NCBI RefSeq assembly: GCF_002198665.1
Contig: NZ_MWLM01000052.1
Coordinates: 1 to 58,757, forward strand
Source: Novosphingobium sp. B 225
Lineage (GTDB): Bacteria; Pseudomonadota; Alphaproteobacteria; Sphingomonadales; Sphingomonadaceae
DNA length: 58,757 bases
Direction: 5' to 3'
Part shown: positions 45,293 to 53,862 of the stretch, piece by piece
Numbering within the stretch: the first letter of the stretch is position 1
How the letters are laid out: each line of letters starts with the position of its first letter
Notes under the pieces: model-generated
The model's input: the letters and a program-made list of their open reading frames with translations, nothing else
Databases searched by the model: none
What the model was told of the DNA's origin: nothing
Made by a program: the position numbers and the translations under genes

Positions 45293-46449
45293 GTGTCGCG
45301 CGGCATTATGTTCTGGCTGCCGGTGGGACCGGCGGGCACCTGATCCCGGCATTCGCCCTGGCGGTAGAGCTGGAGGCGCGTGGGCATCACGTAGCGCTGA
45401 TCACCGATCAGCGCGGCTCCAGGCTGCCCGGCAAACCGCAAAGCCTGGTGACCCACGTGCTACCAGCCGGGCGGATCGGCAAGAACCCGCTGGAATGGCC
45501 CAAGGGAATCGAAGCGATTCTGGAGGGGCGGCGCATGGCGCTGCGGCTGTTTGACAGCTTCCAGCCCAGCTGTGTGATCGGGTTCGGCGGCTATCCGGCG
45601 TTTCCGGCACTGTGGGCGGCGACCGGGGCCAAAATTCCCAGCGTGATCCACGAACAGAACGCCGTGCTGGGCCGGGTCAACCGCTTCCTTGCCGGCCGGG
45701 TCAATGCCATCGCCACCGCCTATAGCGAGGTTGACCGGCTCAACCCCAAGCATCAGCACAAAGTCCACATGATCGGCAATCCGGTCCGTGCAGAAGTGCT
45801 CGCGCTGCGCGAACAGCCGTTCCCGGCCTTTTCCGCTGACGGGCTGCTGCGCGTGCTGGTAACCGGCGGCAGCCAGGGCGCAAGCGTGCTGTCCGAAGTG
45901 GTTCCCGATGGCCTCGCCATGCTCCCGCCCGCGCTGCGCAGCCGCTTGCAAGTGACCCAGCAGTGCCGCCCGGAAGATATTGAGGCCGTGCGCACGCGCT
46001 ATTCCGGGCATGACATTCCAGCCGAACTGGGCACCTATTTCGAAAACATGGCCGAACGGCTGGCCGATGCGCACCTGTTCATCGGCCGCGCCGGGGCATC
46101 GACCATTGCCGAATTGACCGCGGTGGGCCGCCCGGCGATCCTGGTGCCGCTGCCGATCGCGACCGACGATCATCAGGCTGCCAACACTCGCGACATGGCC
46201 CATGCCGGGGGCGCGCGGATGATCCGGCAGGATCGTTTCACCGCTGCCGAACTGGCCAAACAGATTCAGGCCATCGCGATGAATCCGGACACCCTTGCGA
46301 CTGCGGCACACGCGGCCTGGAACTGCGGCTTGCCCCATGCGGTGCGCGATCTCGCCGATCTGGTCGAAAGCTTTGGCGGTACACCGCTGATGGACGTGAT
46401 CCGCGTGGCCAAGGGCGCCGAGGCCAGCGGTCAGGAGGCGGTGGCATGA
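45289..46449 (+). CDS. murG: UDP-GlcNAc:lipid I GlcNAc transferase MurG
   Basis: MurG transfers GlcNAc to lipid I to form lipid II at the inner membrane. The 386 residues carry the loop [36 protein letters not shown], the second loop [12 protein letters not shown] and the acceptor region [23 protein letters not shown]. It overlaps murC by 4 bp. Confidence 0.96.
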   Translation: MSVARHYVLAAGGTGGHLIPAFALAVELEARGHHVALITDQRGSRLPGKPQSLVTHVLPAGRIGKNPLEWPKGIEAILEGRRMALRLFDSFQPSCVIGFGGYPAFPALWAATGAKIPSVIHEQNAVLGRVNRFLAGRVNAIATAYSEVDRLNPKHQHKVHMIGNPVRAEVLALREQPFPAFSADGLLRVLVTGGSQGASVLSEVVPDGLAMLPPALRSRLQVTQQCRPEDIEAVRTRYSGHDIPAELGTYFENMAERLADAHLFIGRAGASTIAELTAVGRPAILVPLPIATDDHQAANTRDMAHAGGARMIRQDRFTAAELAKQIQAIAMNPDTLATAAHAAWNCGLPHAVRDLADLVESFGGTPLMDVIRVAKGAEASGQEAVA

Positions 46450-47858
46450 AGGGCGTTGGCACCGATATCGGGACGATCCATTTCGTTGGCATCGGCGGGA
46501 TCGGCATGTCCGGCATTGCCGAGGTGATGAACAACCTGGGCTATAGTGTGCAGGGCAGCGACATCGCCGAAGGCTATGTGGTCGAAGGGCTGCGCAAACG
46601 CGGCATCAAGGTTTCGATCGGTCACGCCGCAGAGAACCTGGGTGATGCGGCAGTGGTGGTCACCTCCACTGCAGTAAAGCGCGACAATCCCGAAGTAGTC
46701 GCCGCGCTGGAAAACCGCGTGCCTGTCGTCCGCCGTGCGGAAATGCTGGCCGAACTGATGCGGTTGAAGCGCACGGTGGCGGTGGCGGGCACCCATGGCA
46801 AGACCACCACCACTTCGCTGGTCGCGGCCTTGCTCGATGCGGGCGGAGTCGATCCCACCGTTATCAATGGCGGGATTATCAACAGCTACGGTTCCAACGC
46901 GCGCCTTGGTGAAAGCGAATGGATGGTGGTTGAGGCGGACGAGTCTGACGGCTCGTTCCTGCGGCTCGACGGGACGATCGCGATTGTCACCAACATCGAT
47001 CCCGAACACCTGGAACACTACGGCGATTTCGACGCGATCAAGCGTGCCTTTGTCGAATTCATCGAGAACGTGCCGTTCTATGGCTGCGCCGTGCTCTGCA
47101 TCGATCACCCGGAAGTGCAGGCGGTGATCCCCAAGGTGCGCGACCGCCGCGTGGTGACCTATGGCTTTTCCGCCCAGGCCGACGTGCGCGGAGAGAATGT
47201 TACCCCGTTCCCGGGCGGCAACCGGTTTGACGCGGTGATCCGTGAACGCGATGGCTCGCACCGCCGGATCGAGGGGATCGAACTGCCGATGCCCGGCCGC
47301 CACAATGTCCAGAATGCACTCGCCGCAGTGGGCGTGGCGGTGGAAATGGGCGTGCCGGATAGCGTTATCCGCACCGGCTTTGCGAAGTTCGGCGGGGTCA
47401 AGCGTCGCTTTACCAAGGTGGGTGAAGTTGCCGGCGCTACGGTGATCGACGATTACGGCCACCACCCGGTTGAAATCCGCGCCGTGCTGGCTGCCGCGCG
47501 TGAAGGTGTAGGCACCGGGCGCGTGATCGCAGTGGTCCAGCCGCACCGCTTCACCCGGTTGCGCGATCATCTGGATGATTTCTCTGCCGCTTTCAACGAT
47601 GCCGACATCGTCTATGCCGCCCCGGTCTATGCCGCGGGCGAGCAGCCGATCGAAGGTGTCGACAGCGAAGCCATGGTCGCCGGCATGAAGGCGCGCGGGC
47701 ACCGCAATGCGCAAGTGATCGCCAATGCCGATGCGCTGGCCGATGCGCTCGCCGCCACGGTGCAGGCGGGTGACATGGTGGTGTGTCTGGGCGCTGGGGA
47801 CATCACCAAATGGGCGGCCGGGCTGGCCGATGCGATTCAGGCGCGGAGGGGCAATTGA
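46446..47858 (+). CDS. murC: UDP-N-acetylmuramate-L-alanine ligase
   Basis: MurC makes the first peptide bond of the stem peptide. The 470 residues show the start [21 protein letters not shown], the ATP loop [39 protein letters not shown] and [10 protein letters not shown], all family signatures. Its stop (TGA 47856-47858) overlaps a TTG start candidate of murB, with a strong GGAGGGG at 47845-47851. Confidence 0.97.
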   Translation: MKGVGTDIGTIHFVGIGGIGMSGIAEVMNNLGYSVQGSDIAEGYVVEGLRKRGIKVSIGHAAENLGDAAVVVTSTAVKRDNPEVVAALENRVPVVRRAEMLAELMRLKRTVAVAGTHGKTTTTSLVAALLDAGGVDPTVINGGIINSYGSNARLGESEWMVVEADESDGSFLRLDGTIAIVTNIDPEHLEHYGDFDAIKRAFVEFIENVPFYGCAVLCIDHPEVQAVIPKVRDRRVVTYGFSAQADVRGENVTPFPGGNRFDAVIRERDGSHRRIEGIELPMPGRHNVQNALAAVGVAVEMGVPDSVIRTGFAKFGGVKRRFTKVGEVAGATVIDDYGHHPVEIRAVLAAAREGVGTGRVIAVVQPHRFTRLRDHLDDFSAAFNDADIVYAAPVYAAGEQPIEGVDSEAMVAGMKARGHRNAQVIANADALADALAATVQAGDMVVCLGAGDITKWAAGLADAIQARRGN

Positions 47859-48817
47859 CCAATCCACCCGCTTCCGTTCGTGTCGAGCGAAGTCGAGACA
47901 CCGATGCGCTGCGCCAGCGTGTCTCGACTTCGCTCGACATGAACGGGGTGAGGGGAAAACTGACGCAAGATGCCCCGCTGGCCCCACTGGTGTGGTTCAA
48001 GAGCGGCGGCGCGGCGGAATGGCTGTTCGAGCCAAAGGATCTGGCCGACTTGCAGCAATTCCTGCGCGAACTTGATCCCGCAGTGCCGGTGATGGCGTTG
48101 GGGCTGGGCAGCAACCTGATCGTGCGCGATGGCGGCGTGCCCGGTGTGGTGGTGCGGCTGGGCAAGGCCTTTGCGAAAGTCAGTCTCAGCGCCGACCTGA
48201 CGCTCGATTGCGGGGCGGGAGCCAGCGGCATCCTGGTCTCCTCGACCGCGCGCGACAATGGCATCGCGGGGCTGGAATTCCTGCGTTCGATCCCCGGCAC
48301 GGTCGGCGGCTTCGTGCGGATGAACGGCGGTGCCTATGGCGGCGAAGTGAAAGACATTCTGATCGATTGCGACGTGGTGCTGCGCGATGGTTCGCTGCAG
48401 ACACTCGCAGCCGCGGATCTGCACTATACCTATCGCCACTCACAGCTGCCCGAAGGTGCGATCGTGGTTGGCGCGCGGTTCCGGGGCCGGGCGGGAGAGC
48501 CTGACGCGATCCAGGCCGAAATGGACCGCATTTCGGCCAGCCGCGAAGCCAGCCAGCCGCTGCGCAGCAAGACCGGCGGCAGCACTTTCAAGAACCCGGA
48601 CGGGCACAAGGCCTGGCAACTCGTTGACGAGGCCGGATGTCGCGGCCTGACCCTGGGCGGGGCACAGGTCAGCGAAAAGCACACCAATTTCCTGCTCAAC
48701 ACCGGCAATGCCACCAGCGCCGAAATCGAAGCGCTGGGCGAGGAAGTCCGGCGGCGGGTCAGGGACAAGTCGGGCGTGATGCTCGAATGGGAAATTCAGA
48801 GGGTTGGAAACAAGTGA
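47855..48817 (+). CDS. murB: UDP-N-acetylenolpyruvoylglucosamine reductase
   Basis: MurB is the flavoenzyme that reduces UDP-GlcNAc-enolpyruvate to UDP-MurNAc with NADPH. FAD and substrate motifs include [41 protein letters not shown], the catalytic serine in [10 protein letters not shown] and [11 protein letters not shown]. The start at TTG 47855 is chosen because it follows GGAGGGG and overlaps the murC stop; this gives 320 residues, with residues 7-31 encoded by the palindromic repeat 47874-47946. The only in-frame ATG near the conserved region (47939) lies inside the repeat's right arm and lacks a ribosome-binding site; it would give 292 residues. Which is used is not decided by the sequence. 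Confidence 0.92.
   Translation: MTNPPASVRVERSRDTDALRQRVSTSLDMNGVRGKLTQDAPLAPLVWFKSGGAAEWLFEPKDLADLQQFLRELDPAVPVMALGLGSNLIVRDGGVPGVVVRLGKAFAKVSLSADLTLDCGAGASGILVSSTARDNGIAGLEFLRSIPGTVGGFVRMNGGAYGGEVKDILIDCDVVLRDGSLQTLAAADLHYTYRHSQLPEGAIVVGARFRGRAGEPDAIQAEMDRISASREASQPLRSKTGGSTFKNPDGHKAWQLVDEAGCRGLTLGGAQVSEKHTNFLLNTGNATSAEIEALGEEVRRRVRDKSGVMLEWEIQRVGNK
47874..47946. repeat. Palindromic repeat in the 5' end of murB
   Basis: The arms 47874-47901 and 47919-47946 are 28-bp inverted repeats with one mismatch, separated by 17 bp that end in GCGCCAGC, as at 31265-31273. The mismatch is a T at 47940 where the family arm has C (CACG becomes CATG), creating the ATG at 47939. Confidence 0.9.
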
Positions 48818-49755
48818 CGCTCCCCAAACTCCATGTCGCGGTCCTGATGGGCGGTTGGTCGAACGAACGGCCGGTCTCGCTGATGAGCGGGGGCGAGATC
48901 GCCACGGCGTTGGAAGAGCGCGGGCACAAGGTTACCCGGATCGACATGGACCGTGAGGTTGCCCAGCGACTGGCCGAGGCTGCCCCCGACGTGGTGTTCA
49001 ATGCGCTCCACGGATCGCCGGGCGAAGATGGCTCGGTTCAGGGCATGATGGACCTGATGGGGCTGACCTATACCCATTCGGGCATGGTCACTTCGGTGAT
49101 CGCGATCGACAAGGAACTGACCAAGCAGGCGCTGGTCCCGCACGGCATTCCCATGCCCGGCGGGCGGATTGTGCCGGTGGCCGAGATTTTCGAGCGGGAT
49201 CCGCTGGAACGGCCCTATGTGCTGAAACCCGTCAACGAGGGTTCCTCGGTCGGGGTCGCGATTGTCACCAATGAAGGCAATTACGGCAACCCGATCAGCC
49301 CGCAGGCCAAGGGCCCGTGGCAGGAATTCAAGGAACTGCTGGCCGAACCCTATATCCGCGGGCGCGAACTGACCACGGCGGTGCTGGGGGACCGCGCGCT
49401 GATGGTCACTGAACTGCGGCCCAAATCGGGCTTCTACGATTTCGATGCCAAATACACCGAAGGCATGACTGAACACGTCTGCCCGGCGGAGATCCCGGAC
49501 GAGATCACGCAGGCCTGCCTCGACATTGCACTGCGCTGCCACCAGCTTTTGGGCTGCAAAGGCTGCAGCCGCACCGATTTCCGCTGGGATGACAGCCAGG
49601 GGCTCGCCGGACTGTTCGTGCTGGAAACCAACACCCAGCCGGGGATGACCCCGCTTAGTCTGGTGCCCGAACAGGCGAAGCATCTGGGCATTTCGTTCGG
49701 CGATCTGGTTGAGATGATCATTGCCGATGCGCTGAGTGAAAAGGAGGCGAAATGA
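48814..49755 (+). CDS. ddl: D-alanine-D-alanine ligase
   Basis: Ddl makes the D-Ala-D-Ala dipeptide used by MurF. The 313 residues form an ATP-grasp enzyme: VAVLMGGWSNERPVSLMSG, NALHGSPGEDGSVQGMMDLMGL (landmark), the ATP loop KPVNEGSSVGVAIV, CKGCSRTDFRWD and LETNTQPGMTPLSLVP are present. The GTG at 48814 overlaps the murB stop (GTGA); it matches the family N-terminus. It overlaps ftsQ by 4 bp. Confidence 0.95.
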   Translation: MTLPKLHVAVLMGGWSNERPVSLMSGGEIATALEERGHKVTRIDMDREVAQRLAEAAPDVVFNALHGSPGEDGSVQGMMDLMGLTYTHSGMVTSVIAIDKELTKQALVPHGIPMPGGRIVPVAEIFERDPLERPYVLKPVNEGSSVGVAIVTNEGNYGNPISPQAKGPWQEFKELLAEPYIRGRELTTAVLGDRALMVTELRPKSGFYDFDAKYTEGMTEHVCPAEIPDEITQACLDIALRCHQLLGCKGCSRTDFRWDDSQGLAGLFVLETNTQPGMTPLSLVPEQAKHLGISFGDLVEMIIADALSEKEAK

Positions 49756-50750
49756 GCGGCCAGACGATCCGGCGTGGCGGCAAGTCGATGCGCAAGGCCG
49801 CGGCCGCGCAGGGCAAGGCGCGGCAGGTGCGCGCCGCGCGGGCCCACACCGGCTCTGCCTTTGACGCGGTGATGAGCTGGCTGCCGTTCAGCGAGGAAAC
49901 GCTGCACCGGATGTTCCTGGCCATGATCCTGGGCGGGGCCGTGGTGCTGGCCTGGATCGCGGCGAGTTTTGCCGGGGTGCCGGCCATGGCCCAGCAGCAA
50001 CTGGCCGCGATTGCCGCCGATGCCGGGTTCGAAGTGCACCGCGTTGAAGTGCGCGGGGTCAAGCATCTCAACGAACTCAAGGTCTATGAACGCGCGCTGG
50101 CGCAGCGCAACCAGGCCATGCCGATGGTCGATGTCGATGCGCTGCGCGACCAGCTGATGCAGCTGTCATGGGTGCAGGATGCGCGGGTATCGCGCCAATT
50201 GCCCGATACGTTGGTGATCGACATTGTCGAACGCAAGGCCGTGGCCGTGCTGCGCAAGGCCGATCGGCTGGTGCTGATCGACGCGACCGGGCACGAGCTT
50301 GAGCCGGTCGGCGAAGCGCGTGCACGTGGCAAGCTGGTTATTTCGGGTCCCGGCGCGGGCCGTCAGGTCGATGCGCTGGGGGCACTGCTCGCCGCAGCGC
50401 CCGCGCTCAAACCGCAAGTGGCCGAAGCGGAATGGGTCGGCAACCGGCGCTGGAACCTCTCGTTCAAGACCGGCCAGGTGCTCGCACTGCCCGAAGGCGG
50501 CCGGCAAGCTGCTGCAGCCTTGATGACTTTCGCGCGGCTTGATGGGGTCAACCGGCTGCTTGGCGGCAAAGTCGCCGCGTTTGACATGCGTTCGCCCGAC
50601 CGGATCTATCTGCGCGTGCCGGGCCGCGCCGACGCGGTGGAGCAGGCTGCCGTCAGCGCGACGCAAAGCAAGCCCAAAGTGGCTGAAGCGCCCAAGGACG
50701 AAACTGCCAAGTCCGCCGAAAAGCCCGCCGCCAAGAAGGACAAGAACTGA
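49752..50750 (+). CDS. ftsQ: Cell division protein FtsQ
   Basis: FtsQ anchors the FtsQLB complex in the divisome. The 332 residues have a basic cytoplasmic tail (1-50), one membrane helix (about 53-74), a POTRA domain (about 90-165, starting FEVHRVEVRGVKHLNE) and a beta domain, then a Lys/Ala-rich tail (about 300-332). It overlaps ddl by 4 bp and ftsA by 1 bp. Confidence 0.93.
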   Translation: MSGQTIRRGGKSMRKAAAAQGKARQVRAARAHTGSAFDAVMSWLPFSEETLHRMFLAMILGGAVVLAWIAASFAGVPAMAQQQLAAIAADAGFEVHRVEVRGVKHLNELKVYERALAQRNQAMPMVDVDALRDQLMQLSWVQDARVSRQLPDTLVIDIVERKAVAVLRKADRLVLIDATGHELEPVGEARARGKLVISGPGAGRQVDALGALLAAAPALKPQVAEAEWVGNRRWNLSFKTGQVLALPEGGRQAAAALMTFARLDGVNRLLGGKVAAFDMRSPDRIYLRVPGRADAVEQAAVSATQSKPKVAEAPKDETAKSAEKPAAKKDKN

Positions 50751-52030
50751 TGGCCCAACCCCGCATCGCCAAGACCTTTGCCGCGGTGAACATCGGTTCG
50801 TTCCGCGTTTCCGCGATGATCGGCGGGCTGTCTGAAACCGGCGAAATGGTGGTGCTGGGATCGTTCCACCGCGCCGCCCAGGGGATCAAACGCGGCTATG
50901 TCACCGACATGCAGGCCGCGACCTATGCCGTGCGCGATGCGGTAGAGCGGGCGGAACGGATCGCCAATGTCGCGGTCAGCAAGGTCTGGATCGGTGCAAC
51001 CGGGGCGGGGCTGGCCAGCCAGGTCGCGCAAGTCGAGGTCGATATTGGCGGGCGCCGGATCGAGCAGGACGATATCGATCATCTGCTGGTGTCCGCGCGC
51101 GATGTGATCCAGCCCGACGGGCGCATGGTGCTCCACGCCCAGCCCGCGCATTACACGCTTGACGGGGCCGATGGGGTTGCCGACCCCAAGGGGCTTCATG
51201 CCGAACAGCTGGGCGTCGATATCCACGTGATGCTGGCCGATGGCGCGCCGATCCGCAACATCACCGAAGCGGTCCAGAACGCGCACCTGGATGTGGAAGC
51301 CGTGGTCGCTTCCCCGATCGCGGCCGGGCATTCGTGCCTGTCCGCCGAAGAGCGCGAACTGGGCGTTGCGCTGGTCGAATTCGGCGCGGAAGTGACCAAT
51401 GTCTCGGTCTATGCGGCGGGTATGCTGCTGGGGCTGGTGACGATCCCGATGGGGTCGGCGGATATCACCGATGCGGTTGCCAGCGCCTTTGGCATTCGCC
51501 GGTTCCAGGCCGAGCGCCTGAAATGCGTCCACGGGTCGGCCATTGCCAGCCCGGCTGACCACCGCGAAATGGTGCCGGTCAACGCGCCGGGCGATGAAAC
51601 GACCGGCCCCGCCGCGCGCCACGCCGATGACAAGAACCGCATCCCGCGCGCCGAACTGGTCACGGTGATCACCGGCCAGTTGGGGCGGCTGATGGAAGAA
51701 GTGAACAAGGCGCTCAAGGCCCTGGGCTTTACCGGCCAGCGCGGCCAGCTGGTGGTGGTCACCGGCGGCGGGGCGGAACTCGCAGGTCTGGCGGACTATG
51801 CTCAGGCGGCCCTGGGTAAGCCGGTGCGGATCGGCAAACCCGCGCATATCCGCGGTCTGCCCGAAGCCCACGCAACCCCCGGTTTTTCGACCCTGGCGGG
51901 GCTGGTGCTCTATGCCGCGGCCGATCCGGTGGACATCCGCTCGATCGGAACGCGGTATCAACCGACCATCCGTTATGCCGGAATGGGGCTGGTAAACCGC
52001 GTTTACCGGGCCTTGAAAGAGTATTTCTGA
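50750..52030 (+). CDS. ftsA: Cell division protein FtsA, with degenerate phosphate loops
   Basis: FtsA tethers FtsZ to the membrane and recruits later divisome proteins. The 426 residues show the actin-fold layout and the C-terminal amphipathic membrane helix (GLVNRVYRALKEYF, 413-426). The phosphate-1 loop reads VNIGSFRV (13-20). At phosphate-2, where many FtsA have DIGGGTTD, this reads LVEFGAEVTN (208-217), lacking the Gly-Gly-Thr and second Asp. The adenosine loop VVTGGGAEL (336-344) is intact. It lies between ftsQ and ftsZ. Confidence 0.95.
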   Translation: MAQPRIAKTFAAVNIGSFRVSAMIGGLSETGEMVVLGSFHRAAQGIKRGYVTDMQAATYAVRDAVERAERIANVAVSKVWIGATGAGLASQVAQVEVDIGGRRIEQDDIDHLLVSARDVIQPDGRMVLHAQPAHYTLDGADGVADPKGLHAEQLGVDIHVMLADGAPIRNITEAVQNAHLDVEAVVASPIAAGHSCLSAEERELGVALVEFGAEVTNVSVYAAGMLLGLVTIPMGSADITDAVASAFGIRRFQAERLKCVHGSAIASPADHREMVPVNAPGDETTGPAARHADDKNRIPRAELVTVITGQLGRLMEEVNKALKALGFTGQRGQLVVVTGGGAELAGLADYAQAALGKPVRIGKPAHIRGLPEAHATPGFSTLAGLVLYAAADPVDIRSIGTRYQPTIRYAGMGLVNRVYRALKEYF

Positions 52031-52142
52031 TATGGTCCGGCTGTGGACAACGCGCGTCAGCGGCTTGGCTTCGATGAATCTTGCAGTGCAAGACAGTTAA
52101 TTACTGGGATTATTGCATCCGCGCGACGGATAGGAGAGCGCC

Positions 52143-53765
52143 ATGAGCATCAATATCGGACCGCCAGCCGTTGAAGAGCTGCGTCCCCGGATCACTGTGA
52201 TCGGGGTGGGTGGTGCCGGCGGCAATGCGATCGCCAACATGATTGCGGCCGGGATCGAAGGTGTCGATTTCGTCGTCTCCAATACCGATGCGCAGGCTCT
52301 GAACAATTCGGTTGCCGAACACCGGATCCAGCTGGGGCCTGACATTACCCAGGGCCTGGGCGCAGGTTCGCGGCCCGAAGTCGGGCGTGCGGCAGCGGAA
52401 GAGACGCTGGCCGAGATCGACCGCGCGCTGGAAGGCGTGCACATGTGCTTCATCGCCGCCGGTATGGGCGGGGGCACCGGCACCGGCGCCGCGCCGGTGA
52501 TCGCCAAGGCCGCGCGCGAAAAGGGCGTGCTGACCGTGGGCGTGGTGACCAAGCCGTTCCTGTTCGAAGGCACCCGCCGCATGCGCTCCGCCGAAGCGGG
52601 GATCGAGGAACTGCAAAAGCACGTCGATACGCTGATCGTCATTCCCAACCAGAACCTGTTCCTGGTGGCCAAGGCGGAAACGACTTTCAAGGAAGCGTTC
52701 CAGCTGGCTGACGAAGTGCTGCAGCAGGGCGTGCGTTCGATCACCGATCTGATGGTCATGCCGGGCCTGATCAACCTCGACTTTGCTGACGTTCGTTCGG
52801 TCATGGCCGAAATGGGCAAGGCAATGATGGGCACGGGCGAAGGCCAGGGCGAAAACCGCGCGCTGGAAGCTGCGGAAAAGGCGATTGCCAATCCGCTGCT
52901 CGATGGCGTGTCGATGCAGGGCGCGAAAGGCGTGATCATCTCGATCATCGGCGGCGACGACATGAAGCTGCTCGAAGTGGACGAGGCCGCGAACCACATC
53001 CGCGAACTGGTCGATCCCAATGCCAACATCATCTGGGGTAGCGCGTTCAATCCGGACCTGCAGGGCAAGATCCGCGTTTCGGTGGTCGCCACCGGGATCG
53101 AACAGACCGCGCAGCAGGCCGAAGACGCCTCGCGCCCGTTCAACATGAGCACGTCGCGCGGGCCAGCCCGCCCGGCGATGAGCGCGCCTGCCGCCGAACC
53201 GCTGTTCGAACGGGTCCAGCCCGCCGCTGCGCCAGAGCCTGAGCCTGAACCCGAACCGGCCGCAGTGGCCGCGCCTGAGCCCGCGCCTGAGCCTGAACCC
53301 GTGGCCGCCGCACCAGCCGAAGACGATTGGGATATCGGGACCGGCCAGGCCGATGAGCCGCTGGAACTGGCGGAAGAGGCCAGTGACGAAAGTGATCAGG
53401 GCGGCGACGGCGATGAATTGCTGCTCGATGCCTCGCGGCTGGCGGAACAGGATGAGCCGGTCAATCCAGGCGCAATGCCTGGGCGGCGGCGCGGTCTGGT
53501 ATCTTCATCGACCGGGGAATCGTCAGGCGGATCGCTTGGCGGCGGCGATGATGGCGCAGAGGCGCCCGCGGGCGGCACTGTTGCGGCCAAGGGCGCGGCC
53601 ACTGGTGGCGGTTCTGCGCCGCGACTGTCCGGTGCAACGCTGTTCGAACGCATGGCCAGCCTGTCGCGCGGCGCGCAAACCGATGATGACGAGGATGATG
53701 ACGATGGCGGCGATGGCCCGTCGATCAGCATCCCGCGCTTCCTTGGCCGACAGAACAACCAGTAA
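52143..53765 (+). CDS. ftsZ: Cell division protein FtsZ
   Basis: FtsZ is the tubulin-like GTPase that builds the division ring. The GTP tubulin signature [10 protein letters not shown] is at residues 109-118 and the synergy loop segment [11 protein letters not shown] is intact. After residue about 320 the linker is long, Pro/Glu-rich and acidic (EPEPEPEP..., DDDEDDDD), ending with [10 protein letters not shown], the C-terminal peptide for FtsA and other partners. At 540 residues it is far longer than E. coli FtsZ (383), as in many alphaproteobacteria. AGGAG precedes the ATG. Confidence 0.97.
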   Translation: MSINIGPPAVEELRPRITVIGVGGAGGNAIANMIAAGIEGVDFVVSNTDAQALNNSVAEHRIQLGPDITQGLGAGSRPEVGRAAAEETLAEIDRALEGVHMCFIAAGMGGGTGTGAAPVIAKAAREKGVLTVGVVTKPFLFEGTRRMRSAEAGIEELQKHVDTLIVIPNQNLFLVAKAETTFKEAFQLADEVLQQGVRSITDLMVMPGLINLDFADVRSVMAEMGKAMMGTGEGQGENRALEAAEKAIANPLLDGVSMQGAKGVIISIIGGDDMKLLEVDEAANHIRELVDPNANIIWGSAFNPDLQGKIRVSVVATGIEQTAQQAEDASRPFNMSTSRGPARPAMSAPAAEPLFERVQPAAAPEPEPEPEPAAVAAPEPAPEPEPVAAAPAEDDWDIGTGQADEPLELAEEASDESDQGGDGDELLLDASRLAEQDEPVNPGAMPGRRRGLVSSSTGESSGGSLGGGDDGAEAPAGGTVAAKGAATGGGSAPRLSGATLFERMASLSRGAQTDDDEDDDDGGDGPSISIPRFLGRQNNQ

Positions 53766-53840
53766 GCTGCAATCCGGCGCATACAAACGCGCCGCGTTCG
53801 GCATGGGTTAAGGAGTGGGCGTCCAATCGGGCGTCCAGTT

Positions 53841-53854
53841 CCTGTTGCAACAGG
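53841..53854. promoter_or_regulatory. 14-bp perfect palindrome before the TPR/SPOR gene
   Basis: CCTGTTGCAACAGG is a perfect palindrome followed by TTTTCC, ending 8 bp before the ATG at 53863. It could be a dimeric regulator site; a hairpin would be loopless at its centre, so a terminator is less likely. Confidence 0.4.
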
Positions 53855-53862
53855 TTTTCCGG

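Noticed and set aside
52030..52142. Possible CtrA site (TTAA near 52098) upstream of ftsZ
   Set aside because: The TTAA-N7-TTAA spacing is not met: the second half reads GATT, so the match is too weak.
53230..53300. Repetitive DNA encoding Pro-Glu in ftsZ as a tandem repeat element
   Set aside because: It is low-complexity coding sequence of the FtsZ linker, not a separate element.
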